A stretch of 64,000 nt of DNA from Dentipellis sp. KUC8613 (Eukaryota; Basidiomycota; Agaricomycetes; Russulales; Hericiaceae), in contig NSJX01000005.1 of NCBI GenBank assembly GCA_002286715.1, forward strand, positions 873,959 through 937,958. The letters run 5' to 3'. The translations under genes and the position numbers were made by a program. How positions within the stretch are numbered: the stretch's first letter is position 1; every line of letters begins with the position of its first letter. The notes under the pieces were generated by a model. That model saw nothing but the letters and a program-made list of their open reading frames with translations. It ran no database searches and was not told where the DNA came from. Below, one piece after another: positions 10,007-20,457 of the stretch.

Positions 10007-11828
10007 TTATTTTGCAGCGGGCGCAATGGTGAACCACTTGGAGAACACCATGTCCGGGTCGTACCTTTTCTTCAGCTCCGCTAGTCTTGGATAGTTGGCA
10101 CCGAACAACGCCTGCGCATGGTTCGCCTCTGGCGCGTCCTTGATCGCAGTGGGGTCAGACTGATCACTGTCTACAGAAATGTCGAGAATGTTAGGCAAAG
10201 AACAAGCGGAACGCATGTTGGTATGGGGCGCACTGTAGTTCCCGTAGCCGGTGCCGCTCCCCTTTGCTGCGTGCTCAGGCAGCGTTTGCGTAATTGCGAT
10301 CAGCTCGTTCGCGATCTGCCTGGTAAGCTTCAGGTGCTCTGGTGTGTTCTCGCGGAACACGATATTCGCGACACCACTCTGCCGGGGATCGCGGATGAAG
10401 GCCGTCTCGCCAGCCGGCACACTGCACACCTTTTTCAGGGGCAAGAACTCGATGATAAAGGCCAACTCCTCGATAGCGTCCTTGTGCGCGGCTGCAAGCT
10501 TGGGGATACGTTCGAGGAGCTGCTTCGTAACGTTGAGGTCCGGGCGGATGATGTAGGCGGGCTTCATGTAGTAGTTCCTGCCGTGATTGACGTTGGCATT
10601 CTATGGACTGCGTTAGTATATAATGGTGTCGTCTGGTACCGCACATAGGCACCGACCTGGATACTGTTCACGGTCTCATAGGGAATTTCACGACATGTAT
10701 CAACCACAGGCTCTGCAAGAAAGTTAGTAAAGACCTTCCCGTGTGAACAGTCATTCCGCACGTACTGAGGTCGTAGAAAGGTTTGTAGTGGGCACGGCCC
10801 TCTTCTTCAGAGCCGTTGTAGAACACAACGAAAACGATGCAGGGCTATCAGAAATCTGTCATGAGTACCACAACCTTAGATCATCATCTTAATATATGAC
10901 ACTCACGTTTCCAGCAGGGTCAACAGAAAGCGCTTGCATGAAACACTCCTTGGGGTCCAACCCCTTGTTATGTTTCTCCACCAAGATTGGCGTAAGTTGG
11001 TCAACAGCAAAACCGGGGAAGATAATCGAGCCCGCAAAGACGGTGCTGCGCTGGGGGTGCAGCTGGAAGACGAATTCCGTGACGACACCGAAGTTGGAGC
11101 CTCCTCCGCGAAGAGCCCAAAAAAGGTCAGGGTTCTCTGTTTTGCTCGCAGTGAGGATGGAACCATCGGCGGTGATCACAGTTGCCTAGACATAGATGGC
11201 TAGTGAGCGAAGGTTATATTATATCTTCAGAGAGCTTACCTGGACAAGGTTGTCGGCAGCGAGACCATGCTCGCCAGTCAAGTAACCAAAACCACCGCCA
11301 AGAGTAAGTCTGTCTCACTAGTCAAAACCGCAAATAGGTATAGAGCCCGCTGAGGTTACGACGTACCCTCCAACACCTGTCTGGAACGATAGATCAATAT
11401 TTCAAGAACGAATCTGCTGCTTTGTCACGTACATGGTTCACAGTACCGCCGACGCCCGCAAGGCCATACTTGATCGCGGTCTCGTCTACGTCTTTCCACA
11501 GCGCGCCTCCGCCGACATACCCAAGCCTCTTCTCCCCATCGACCCGCACCCCGTTGAGATACCTAGACAAATCAATGACAAGCCCACCCTCGACCGAGGA
11601 TGCGCCAGCAGGGTTGTGTCCACCTCCCTTGACAGCGATAGGAAGCTTGTGCTCCCGCGCGTACTTGAGAGCGGCCGCAACGTCGTCGGCGTCTTTCACA
11701 AAGGCCACAATCGCGGCCCGGCGCTGGGAGTTTGCCGCCCAGCGCGCGATGGCTTTCTCGTAGTCTGGAGACTCGGGAGTGACGACGTCGCCCTTGAGTG
11801 TTTGCTTGAACGAGGACAGGTCCGACAT
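10007..11828 (-). CDS. FAD-linked oxidoreductase with BBE C terminus, copy A
   Basis: PCMH-type FAD enzyme (berberine-bridge/6-hydroxynicotine-oxidase-like) of roughly 470-480 residues. Substrate unknown. Start ATG 11828 ([14 protein letters not shown]); no signal peptide, so probably intracellular. Exons include 11828-11433, a 14-nt microexon 11380-11367 (TGVGG), 11309-11240 and 11185-10907, then shorter exons and a long final one ending at 10007. The FAD site is visible as [15 protein letters not shown] (the His is the usual 8-alpha attachment residue) and [16 protein letters not shown]. The Cys used for bicovalent attachment in plant BBEs is absent (GTVNHTGVGG), which suggests monocovalent FAD. 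The BBE end shows GYGNYS and [20 protein letters not shown]. It is the most diverged of three tandem paralogues. Confidence 0.87.
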
Positions 11829-13714
11829 GATACCGTAGTGGTGTCTGCGGTGAGGATAACGGCGAAGGAAGTTAGGCTTGGGCTGCTTGGCAATCTATCG
11901 ATGCCTTTATACCTCGGCATCCTAAGTCAAGGAAGACGCCCCGGCGGCGGTTTCGGTCCTCATCAGATCGCTGCGAAACGCGCTGAGGATCGATGTGTAA
12001 AGGGGGTCTAGCCGGGTGACTGCATAGAATCGGCTTCGCATTGCATAACGGGGAATATTGCATAACGGGGAATATTGCATAACGGGGAATATGTAAACGC
12101 ACCGCACGCACCAATCCCCTGCGTACTCGAGACGCAGTAGCCATTCGCTGAGTGCATAAAATTGACCGTTCAGAAGGGCCATGCTGATGAATATCGAGAA
12201 CATCTTGAGCATGCCGCCGTCGTGGCCATGGCGATCAGAAGTAAATGAAAGACAAGCGCCCGCATTGGTAAAGCTATGTCATTCGGCGGTGGGCTGCGAT
12301 GCGAAGTCTCGTTCCTCGAGCGTGTATGAAGTAAATTGATTACAACGACTTGTTCAAAGGCCACGTTGGTCTGCTGAGTCGGGTATATGATATCGAGTAC
12401 CATATCGGTGCGTGGAGGAGTAGTTGTGGTCGTCTCCAACGTCGCAAGCTCGGATTCCCCGAGAGCTAGAGGACCAAAAGTATGGGAGAAATTTGTCACC
12501 AGCAAAGCAATTCTGAGTACGCACTCGGGGGGCAGTGACGGGCGCAACAGCGTACCTGTGGTTCGTTTCCACATCAGGGCCATGCTTCCGTTGTGATTAG
12601 CAAGCGTCTGGAGGACTTGGATCACCTTGTTGACAAGAAACGGGTCAATTTAAACGCTATCTGGTCGATGAAGTATATTCATCAATTCCATGCTACCCAC
12701 TGGAGACGATATTCCTCTTACCAGAAGTGACGTTCCTCGGGACACTTCGCCTGCAGGAGCACAGCGTTTTTGTTGAAAGACCGGAGTTTCAGATTGCGCT
12801 GGGCGCCCACAGCGCCCCGCTTACACGAGCTCTTCTCCCACCGGCCTAGAAAGATCGCAGATGTGTTTACTTGCCGAGTATTCGAGTAAATCCGACACCG
12901 GGATTCTCCCTTCCAGTGCATGAGGATATACACAGCGTAAAGCGTCATGATAATGGCTTACTAGGACGACTTGATCTTTGTCAGACAATATCTCGGCATA
13001 TAGATATATCAGTTAGACCGTGCTTACATCTTAGGAGACCATCTTGCGGAGAAAGAGTCCCAATTGACGAGTTGTAAAAGCGACCGGAACTATTTCGGGA
13101 GTGCACATGCCGAATGTAGGCCTGCAGAGAAATAATTATGAGGATTGGTTGGCGAGGCGAGCATGCACGCCGCGCGCTATATGTATCAAGGATTTTCCAG
13201 TGAGTCAAAGTGATAATCAGCCGTATACGGATAGGCGGAGCTGCATGTGGTGCAAATTGCCGTGCCATAAGTACGTATGCACTTATGCTGTCGCCGTTAT
13301 TTGCAGTGTAAAGCATGAGCGCGCACATCATGATTGTATGCACTTGGAACTATAGATAGCAATCAGTGTAGACGCCTTAGTAGCACGAAGGCTCACCAGC
13401 TCGTGAATGCGGATGCATCTGCATGCCTGGTTGGTACAATCTGTCGATAGCGTTCAATGAAATGGATCCGTGTTTCCTGATGGATGCAGCGTTGTGATAA
13501 ACGCTTGAACCTGTCGTGTTGTTCATCTATCGGATTTCGCCCTGTTCTCATGATCAGAAGGCACTTGCAGCATCAGGACATTTGTCGCAGCGGCCCATCG
13601 TCGAAGTTCTTCTCATTGCACATGCAACGGTACACAACCCTTCTCTATGTTGGACTGGGGTCCTGGTACAATCGTACACTCTTCGAAACCAGACGCACCC
13701 GTGTTCATTAGACC
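11829..13714. other. 1.9-kb spacer between oxidoreductases A and B
   Basis: Contains the promoter of copy A, including a 3 x 17-nt tandem repeat. Minus-strand open frames at 12170-12625 and 12981-13343 contain hydrophobic stretches, but I could not splice them into a recognisable protein. A decayed membrane-protein gene is possible and unproven. Confidence 0.4.
12041..12091. repeat. Tandem repeat, 3 perfect copies of 17 nt
   Basis: Unit TTGCATAACGGGGAATA occupies 12041-12057, 12058-12074 and 12075-12091 without a mismatch. It lies about 210 bp upstream of the start of oxidoreductase A, where a repeated protein-binding site could sit. Perfect identity implies recent expansion. Confidence 0.9.
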
Positions 13715-15520
13715 TCACGCAGCAACAGCCGGGGAGATGGAGAACCACTTCGAAAATACCATCTCAGGATCGTACTTCCGCTTCAATTCCGCCAGCCGCT
13801 TCAAGTTGTCGCCAAACAGCGCTTCGGATTTGCTGGTCGGCATCACCTCGTTCGTCGCCAACGAGCTGATTTGGTCGCTATCTGGTTTTGGGTACGTCAG
13901 ACCTATCCGATCCAAATGCACTAGATGACACTTACTGTAGTTTGCGTATCCGGTGTTCTGGTCCTCGGGCAGGTTACCCTTCATGGTATGTGTGATGTCT
14001 ATGAGTTCTTTCGCAATCATCCTCGTGATCTTCAGATGCTCCTCGGTATTCTCCTTGAATATGATATGCGTGACTCCGCTCAGCCTGCGGATGCGCTGGA
14101 AAGCCGTTTCGCCTTGCGGTACGCTGCAGATTTTGTCAAGCGGCCAGAACTCGTAGATGAATGAGATCTCCTCGATGACATCACTGTGCGCAGATGTCAA
14201 CTCGACGATGCGCTGGGAAATCTTTTTCGCGATGTCAACGTCAGGGCCCGGCTGGTAAATCGGCTTCAAGTAGTAGTTCTTGCCGTGAGGGACTTTGTCG
14301 TTCTACAAAAGGAATTATACAAGAGGCGGAGGATGCGTATAAGCTGTTCTCACCTGAAGAGAATTAAGGCGCTCGAATGGGATTTCGCCGCAAGTGTTGA
14401 CAATCGGGTCTACAAAAAGGTCAGCGACCTTGCCTACTCGCTCGATAGATGGCATATACTCAGGTCGAGGAACGGCTTGTAATGTGCTCGTCCTTCTTCT
14501 TCGGAGCCGTTCCAAAACACTACAAATACGACGCAAGGCTATTAGATGCGAGTCAGTGAGGGCGGTGATCTATGACGACTGTGGGCCTCACGCTTTGATC
14601 AGGGCCGCGGGTGATCACTTGCAAGAACGTCTCCTTAGCCTTCAGACCCTTCTTGTACTTCTCTACTATAAGAGGCATCAATTGGTCCAGAGCGGAAGCG
14701 GGGTAAATGAGCAACCCCGCGAAAACGGTCCGCCGCTGCGGATGCAGCTTCAGCACGAACTCGGCGACGACACCGAAGTTGGAGCCTCCACCACGGATAG
14801 CCCAAAAGAGATCAGGGTTCTCAGTGGTACTTGCAACGTGAACTTTACCATCCGCAGTGACAACGGTGGCCTAGATGGGATAGGTAAGATCCACATGCTC
14901 GTGTCGAGAGATATCCGGGCAAACCTGCACGAGATTATCAATAACAAGACCGTGTTCTCCAGCCAAAAACCCGTAGCCTCCACCAAGCGTAAGCCTGGAA
15001 AAATATAAATAGTTGATAAACCTGGTCATCCAGCTTCATATATGTTTTAGGCTCACCCGCCAACGCCGGTCTAGGTAGATCGAGCTCAGTCGTCAGATCA
15101 GAAGGGAGTACTAGGGGCAATGCTTACATGGTTGACAGTTCCTCCAGTAGTCGCGAGACCGTGTGCAATGGCAGCCTTATCCACAGCCTCCCACAGGGCA
15201 CCTCCACCGATGTACGCAAGCTTCTTCGCATCGATTCTCGCAGCGCTTCGGTATTTTGATTGATCAATGACGAGCCCACCCTCGACGGAAGATGACCCCG
15301 CCGGGTTGTGTCCTCCTCCCTTGACAGCTACGGGAAGGTTGTGCTCCCTCGCGTATTTGAGTGCCAAGCTGATATCGTCAGTGTCCTTCACGAAAGCCAC
15401 AATCGCAGCACGACGCTGCGAGTTAGCAGCCCATCGCTCGAGAGCTTTCTCATATTCAGGGTGCTCAGGGGTAAGGAGGTCGCCTTTGAAGGCTTGTTTG
15501 AAGGCGGCGAAGTCTGACAT
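13715..15520 (-). CDS. FAD-linked oxidoreductase with BBE C terminus, copy B
   Basis: Same family and exon plan as copies A and C, and much closer to C. Start ATG 15520 (MSDFAAFKQAFKGDLLTPEH), stop at 13715. FAD-binding landmarks are [20 protein letters not shown] and LTLGGGYGFLAGEHGLVIDN. The 14-nt microexon (TGVGG) is at 15070-15057. The C terminus has NTGYANYSK, an intron, then RLAELKRKYDPEMVFSKWFS. No secretion signal. All examined splice sites and the frame look intact, so it should be functional even though the MED4 copy duplicated with it has decayed. The oxidised substrate cannot be told from sequence. Confidence 0.88.
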
Positions 15521-15934
15521 AGCGCTGGCAGGAGGTGAGGGTAGGAGATGTTTCGCGCTGTCCAAAGTGGCCGATACTCTTATACGACATCATATCGGAT
15601 GCGAAGTTAGTCAACTCAACTTGGTGAATTGTACTCACACATTGAATCAGATACGTCGCCAGGAAATCGGGCGAGAACCGCAGCGCGCAGCCGCCCGGAA
15701 CGCCTAATGAAGAAGAGTTGGAGTCAACCTTTGTTCAGTGCACCTCTGCGCAATGACAGATGACATCTGCCATTGAGTCGATAAATCATTCTAGTGTGAT
15801 GGAACGTTCGAAAGAGTCGTGAGTATGAACGGAGATGAAGACAACAGAAGTTCGAGACGCTGAGGACTTTGCCGACTCAATATTGATTGCGCATCACGTG
15901 CGGCGAAATGACCTTGCCTCTGCTCGTCGTGTTG
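15521..15934. promoter_or_regulatory. Promoter of copy B, a degenerate version of the copy C/MED4 intergenic region
   Basis: Aligns by eye with 18107-18592. Shared blocks include the minus-strand segment ending in a strong donor at about 15636-15648 (compare 18325-18338), the AACCTTTGTTCA block at 15729-15740 (compare 18415-18425), and a CACGTG E-box at 15895-15900 (compare 18543-18548). The region was copied together with the oxidoreductase. Confidence 0.65.
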
Positions 15935-16160
15935 ATGGATTTCCGACTAGTGTTCCAGTCTAAGTTGTCGAAGTTTCCGTCGCAGACACAGGAATCGACG
16001 ACGATGACGACGGATGGTTTTACTTCGAAGTTTAGTTCGCGTTTGATAGTGCGCCGCTAGACCCCGCTGTCGATGACCGATTAATTGCCCTGCTAAATCC
16101 CCTCAAGGATCGACACGGGTTCTCAAAAGGTGGAGTGCTTGAACTGGAGACACATATATA
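15935..16160 (+). pseudogene. Decayed 5' fragment of MED4
   Basis: Relic of the MED4 gene at 18593. The sequence just ahead (GCCTCTGCTCGTCGTGTTG) matches the MED4 leader. The ATG at 15935 corresponds to the MED4 start, and three further blocks match: AAGTTTCCGTCGCAGACACA (15970-15989), GCTAAATCCCCTCAA (16091-16105) and TGCTTGAACTGGAGACAC (16136-16153). The spacing between the last two is about 170 nt shorter than in MED4, so there is an internal deletion. Substitutions and frame breaks remove coding capacity. It marks the edge of the tandem duplication. Confidence 0.82.
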
Positions 16161-16297
16161 GTACTTAGAAGTAAATGTGTGTTTAGAATGAAGTATGTCA
16201 TGACGAGTACAATATTATCGACGCGTGAGTGCTATTCTAGTGCAGCTCTACCCTTTCTATAAAACGTATCGCAGCTATATTGACTCAACTTCACGTG

Positions 16298-18106
16298 TCA
16301 TGGAGCAACGGCCGGCGAGATGGTGAACCATTTCGAAAACACCATCTCAGGATCATACTTCCGCTTCAGTTCTGCCAGCCGCTGAAGATTGCCGCCAAAC
16401 AGCGCCTCGGATTTGCTGGTGGGCGTCACCTCGTTTGTCGCCAACAAGCTAACTTGGTCGCTATCTGACTCTCGATACATCAGAATCATCCGATCCAGAA
16501 TTTGCCAGACAGCGCTTACTGTAATTTGCATATCCGGTGTTCTGATCCTCTGGTAGGTTGTCCTTCAAGGTATGCGTGATGTCAACCAGCTCTTGCGCGA
16601 CCATCCTTGTGATCTTGAGCTGCTCCTCGGTGTTCTCCTTGAATACGATCTGGGTAACACCGCTCAGCCTGCGGATGCGCTGGAAGGCGGTTTCGCCTTC
16701 CGGTACGCTGCATATTTTGTCGAGGGGCCAGAATTCATACATAAATGCAATCTCCTCGATAACGTCGCTGTGTGCGGATGCCAACTCGACGATACGCTGG
16801 GAGATTTTCTTCGCGACTTCCATGTCAGGACCCGGCTGGTAGATCGGCTTCAAGTAGTAGTTCCTGCCGTGCGGAACTTTGTCGTTCTACAAAAGTTGCG
16901 TTATATCAGAGACAAATAACGTACACAAGCTGGTCTTACCTGAAGAGAATTGAGGCGCTCGAATGGAATCTCGCCACAAGTGTTGACGATCGGGTCTGCG
17001 ACAAGGTCAGCAACCTGGTGCAATCGAATGACGGAAGACACATACTTAGGTCAAGAAAAGGCTTATAATTCGCTTTCCCTTCTTCTTCCGAGCCATTCCA
17101 AAACACTATAAATACGACGCAAGGCTGTTCGTTGCGGGCACAGGTCAGACGCGGTAGTAGAACACGACAGCGGCGAGCCTTACATTGCGATCAGGACCGA
17201 GGGTGATCACTTGTAAAAATGTCTCTTTCGCCTTCAGACCCTTCCTGTACTTCTCGGCCAGAAGAGGCATCAATTGGTCCAGCGCGGAAGCGGGGTAAAC
17301 AAGCAGTCCCGCAAACACGGTCCGCCGCTGCGGATGCAGCTTAAGCACGAACTCGGAGACAACACCGAAGTTTGAGCCTCCACCGCGGATGGCCCAGAAG
17401 AGGTCGGGGTTCTCGGTAGCACTTGCGACGTAGACTGTGCCGTCTGCCGCGACGACGGTTGCCTAGATGTTTGGTGAGAACCGCGCACTTGTCCTGGGAG
17501 GGTTTAGAGGCGAACCTGCACGAGATTATCGATGACAAGACCGTGTTCTCCGGACAAAAATCCATAGCCTCCACCGAGTGTGAGCCTTGAAAGATACAAG
17601 AAATGAGTGACCCCGAATACTGTCTTTGATACGAATCTTGAGCGTACCCGCCAACGCCGGTCTAAATAAATTGAGGTCAGTCGTCAGGAATGACAAAGAT
17701 GAGGACTTACGTGGTTGACAGTTCCTCCAGCGGTCGCGAGGCCGTGTACAATAGCGGCCTTGTCTACGGTCTCCCAAAGAGCACCTCCACCGATGTATGC
17801 GAGCTTCTTCTCTGCATCGATTCTTGCTCCATTCCGGTACTTTGATAGATCGATTACAAGCCCGCCCTCGACAGAGGATGACCCTGCCGGGTTGTGTCCT
17901 CCTCCCTTGACCGCTATCGGAAGCTTGTGTTCTCTTGCGTATTTGAGTGCCAAGCTGATATCGTCAGCGTCCTTCACGAAAGCTACGACTGCAGCGCGAC
18001 GCTGCGAGTTAGCAGCCCATCGCTCGAGGGATTTCTCGTACTCTGGGTGTTCAGGGGTAAGTAGGTCGCCCTTGAAGGCCTGTTTGAAGGAAGCATAGTC
18101 TGACAT
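16298..18106 (-). CDS. FAD-linked oxidoreductase with BBE C terminus, copy C
   Basis: Closest to copy B. Start ATG 18106 (MSDYASFKQAFKGDLLTPEH), stop at 16298. FAD-binding motifs are [20 protein letters not shown] and a glycine-rich loop after the 14-nt microexon at 17661-17648. The C-terminal BBE segment reads NTGYANYSK then [20 protein letters not shown]. No signal peptide and no bicovalent Cys. It shares a 486-bp divergent intergenic region with MED4. Known relatives oxidise alcohols, sugars, alkaloids or other secondary metabolites; which applies here is open. Confidence 0.88.
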
Positions 18107-18592
18107 GGCGTCGACAGGGAGCGAAGAAGGAACGAGGAAGGCGTTTCACGCTGCCCGAACGCGACCGATACTCTTATATGGTACCGTGTCGGATGCGGTG
18201 TTACGGCTGTTGCACGGAAGATCGATAGACCTCCTCATTTCTTTGGCATGGCCGCGTATCACAGGTTTAGTGCCTCAACTATGACCATCAATGTAGTCAG
18301 CCAACGACAGTGACAACATTGTACTTACACATTGAATTAGATAGGTGGTCAGGAAACCAATGACCGCAGCGCATGCAGTGGCTCGGAATGCCTATTGAAG
18401 AAATTTTATAGTCAGCCTTTGTTCAAGGCATTTTTGAGCAATGGCGGACGTCTGCTAGAAAGATCCTTCTGGGGTGGTATGAACGATGAAGACAACATGC
18501 CTGTGCTGAAGGCGGCCCGGGCCTGCCGTTAACTTCGCACGTCACGTGCGGCATGATACCTTCAAGCTTGCCTCTGCCTGCTCGTCGCGTTG
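18107..18592. promoter_or_regulatory. Divergent promoter of oxidoreductase C and MED4
   Basis: Holds a CACGTG E-box (18543-18548) 45 nt before the MED4 ATG. On the minus strand there is an exon-like piece of about 60 nt (near 18392-18331) with an acceptor (TTCAATAG) and a strong donor (GTAAGTA), reading AFRATACAAVIGFL. A diverged copy lies near oxidoreductase B. Its gene is not identifiable; it may be a relic or a 5' UTR exon. Confidence 0.5.
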
Positions 18593-19509
18593 ATGTCCCA
18601 ACCACTGTCCCAGTCCCAATCGCAGTTTCCATCGCAGTCGCAGGCGTCGACGACAACATATGGCTCTAGCTCAAACCCTGGTCCCTCGCGGTCAACGGCG
18701 CGCTCTATGCAGCAGGCCCAAATGCAGCTAGTTCCGTCGTCAATGACCAACATTCTGCTGAACCCCCTCAACGATCTGCAAGGGTTGTCGCAATTACTGT
18801 TCCAGTCGCTTTCTCCCCCACAAACTAAGCCACCACCGCCACCGCCAATCAATGCGTTTCTGGAGTTTGATGCGGCACTCGCTGCTGCGGTGCAGCTGGC
18901 GCGTACGCACCAGGCGAAGCAGCGGAGGATTGAGGCTTTGAAAGGTGAAGTTCTTGAACTCGAGGCACGGTGGAGGACAATCGTAGATGAGTTGGAGGAA
19001 GGACGGCAAGACTTGGAAGCGATGATATCGGAGGGCGATGACAGAATAAAGTCCATCCAAAAGGCTAAAGAAGGTTCGCGCCTTAGCAGCTTATCCTCGG
19101 CTAACATTGAACGTATCGTTAGCGGCCATACCATACCCGGAGCTCCTTGCCTACGCGCAAAGTCTCAGCGCGTTCACGTCTGCTCCTCCAAACATGCCAG
19201 ACTTATCTATGCCGGGTCAACCGCCCCCGCCTCTATTCTTTCCGCCGTTCCCCAATGAGGAGAAGATGCGTCGTGGCCGTTTGAATGCGGAAGCACCCCT
19301 TGGTCTCGTTGGAGAGACTCATTCCGTTGGACGAGGTAAAAATGTAACCTCTTTGACCTTATCAACGATGCTAAACAGCCTTACCAGCGCCATCGCCCTC
19401 ACCACCACCCGACCAGCATCGGGGACCCGCTGCAAACCCATACCGACCAATGGACAATCGTCCACAGCAGCCTTTCGACCTCGATCTGGACCTCAACCCG
19501 GACCTCTAA
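18593..19509 (+). CDS. MED4: Mediator complex subunit 4
   Basis: Subunit of the middle module of Mediator, linking transcription factors to RNA polymerase II in the nucleus. Exons 18593-19073, 19123-19335 and 19379-19509 give 274 residues. Landmarks are LLNPLNDLQGLSQLLFQSL, then a long coiled coil with LARTHQAKQRRIEALKGEV and IVDELEEGRQDLEAMISEGD, then the Med4 signature AAIPYPELLAYAQSLSAFT followed by SAPPNMPD and FPNEEKMRRGRL. The N-terminal 60 residues are Ser/Gln-rich and the C terminus ends FDLDLDLNPDL. Length and layout fit the family. The TTG directly before the ATG is not used. A broken copy lies at 15935. Confidence 0.92.
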
Positions 19510-20457
19510 TATGTATTTTTGCACACACGCCCATTACATTGGATGGGGAGCGCGATGCCTGGATGTGAACTGTGTACGTGTAGCTTAATTTTCGCATGAG
19601 GCATCCGTTGTATATTCATAAATTAAAATCCGTGCTACTGCGCCTTGCTGGTGAGTTCCGAAATTCAACAGTCTTGACCTTTAGATTTTCATTCGCCTGC
19701 ATGTCAATGCAACCGCTTCGAAGACATCTTCGCGGACGTTATGATGTCTGGATGTCATCTTGCTGGATCCTGTCAGGAACGTGATGTACTGCGAATTCCC
19801 CGAGCTGTCGATCACATTTTGGAGGGCGATGACAGAACGCGTCGCTCATCCTGACCGGTGCAGGAAATGATTGCGACCCAAGTCGATCCTACAATCTCTT
19901 CCTCTCCTTTTCATGACTAGAAGCTCCTGCAGCTTAACATCTGCTATTCTCAGCGAGACTCTGTACACATTCGTCATTCTTGCGACAGACCCCATTACCA
20001 CCTCGAACCCATGGCCATGGTCAGCCAATCAGAGCTATCTCGCATACGTGCACCGCATCTGTCGATCATCGCCTGGTGGCCTCGGGTTTCAGGGACTCAT
20101 GATATTTTCGTCTGAGTACCCGATCTTTGCCAGCTGGTTCCTTGTAGCTGAAAGGTGAGCATTCCAGGACGGTGTTTCTCCTGCCCTCATTAACATGCAC
20201 TGGCTATAATTGACCGACTGATTATTCGAGAACCTGGATTTGTAGCTCTGCAGTAACAACTTCATATGGCTGTCAGCCCTCAAGAATCGGCAGTTACAGC
20301 GGACTTATGAACAATATAATCGATTTAGCTGTATGATGGCCGATCTCCCCGTCCACTGCCAATTTGCGTGGGCGAACAGCCTTCTCCCGCGATTATATAC
20401 TTAAGGCCTTCAGGTACTCAGGCGTTAATATTCCCTTCCTACCCTCTCCCGCCCGCT
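19510..20457. other. Intergenic, no supportable gene
   Basis: MED4 3' flank and protease promoter. A 17-nt string GGAGGGCGATGACAGAA near 19825 also occurs inside MED4 exon 1 (near 19031), perhaps a small relic. The open frame at 19871-20158 (+) has no recognised motif. Confidence 0.4.

Noticed and set aside
12170..13343. Minus-strand membrane-protein gene
   Set aside because: Hydrophobic stretches exist, but no start, splice chain or family motif could be put together.
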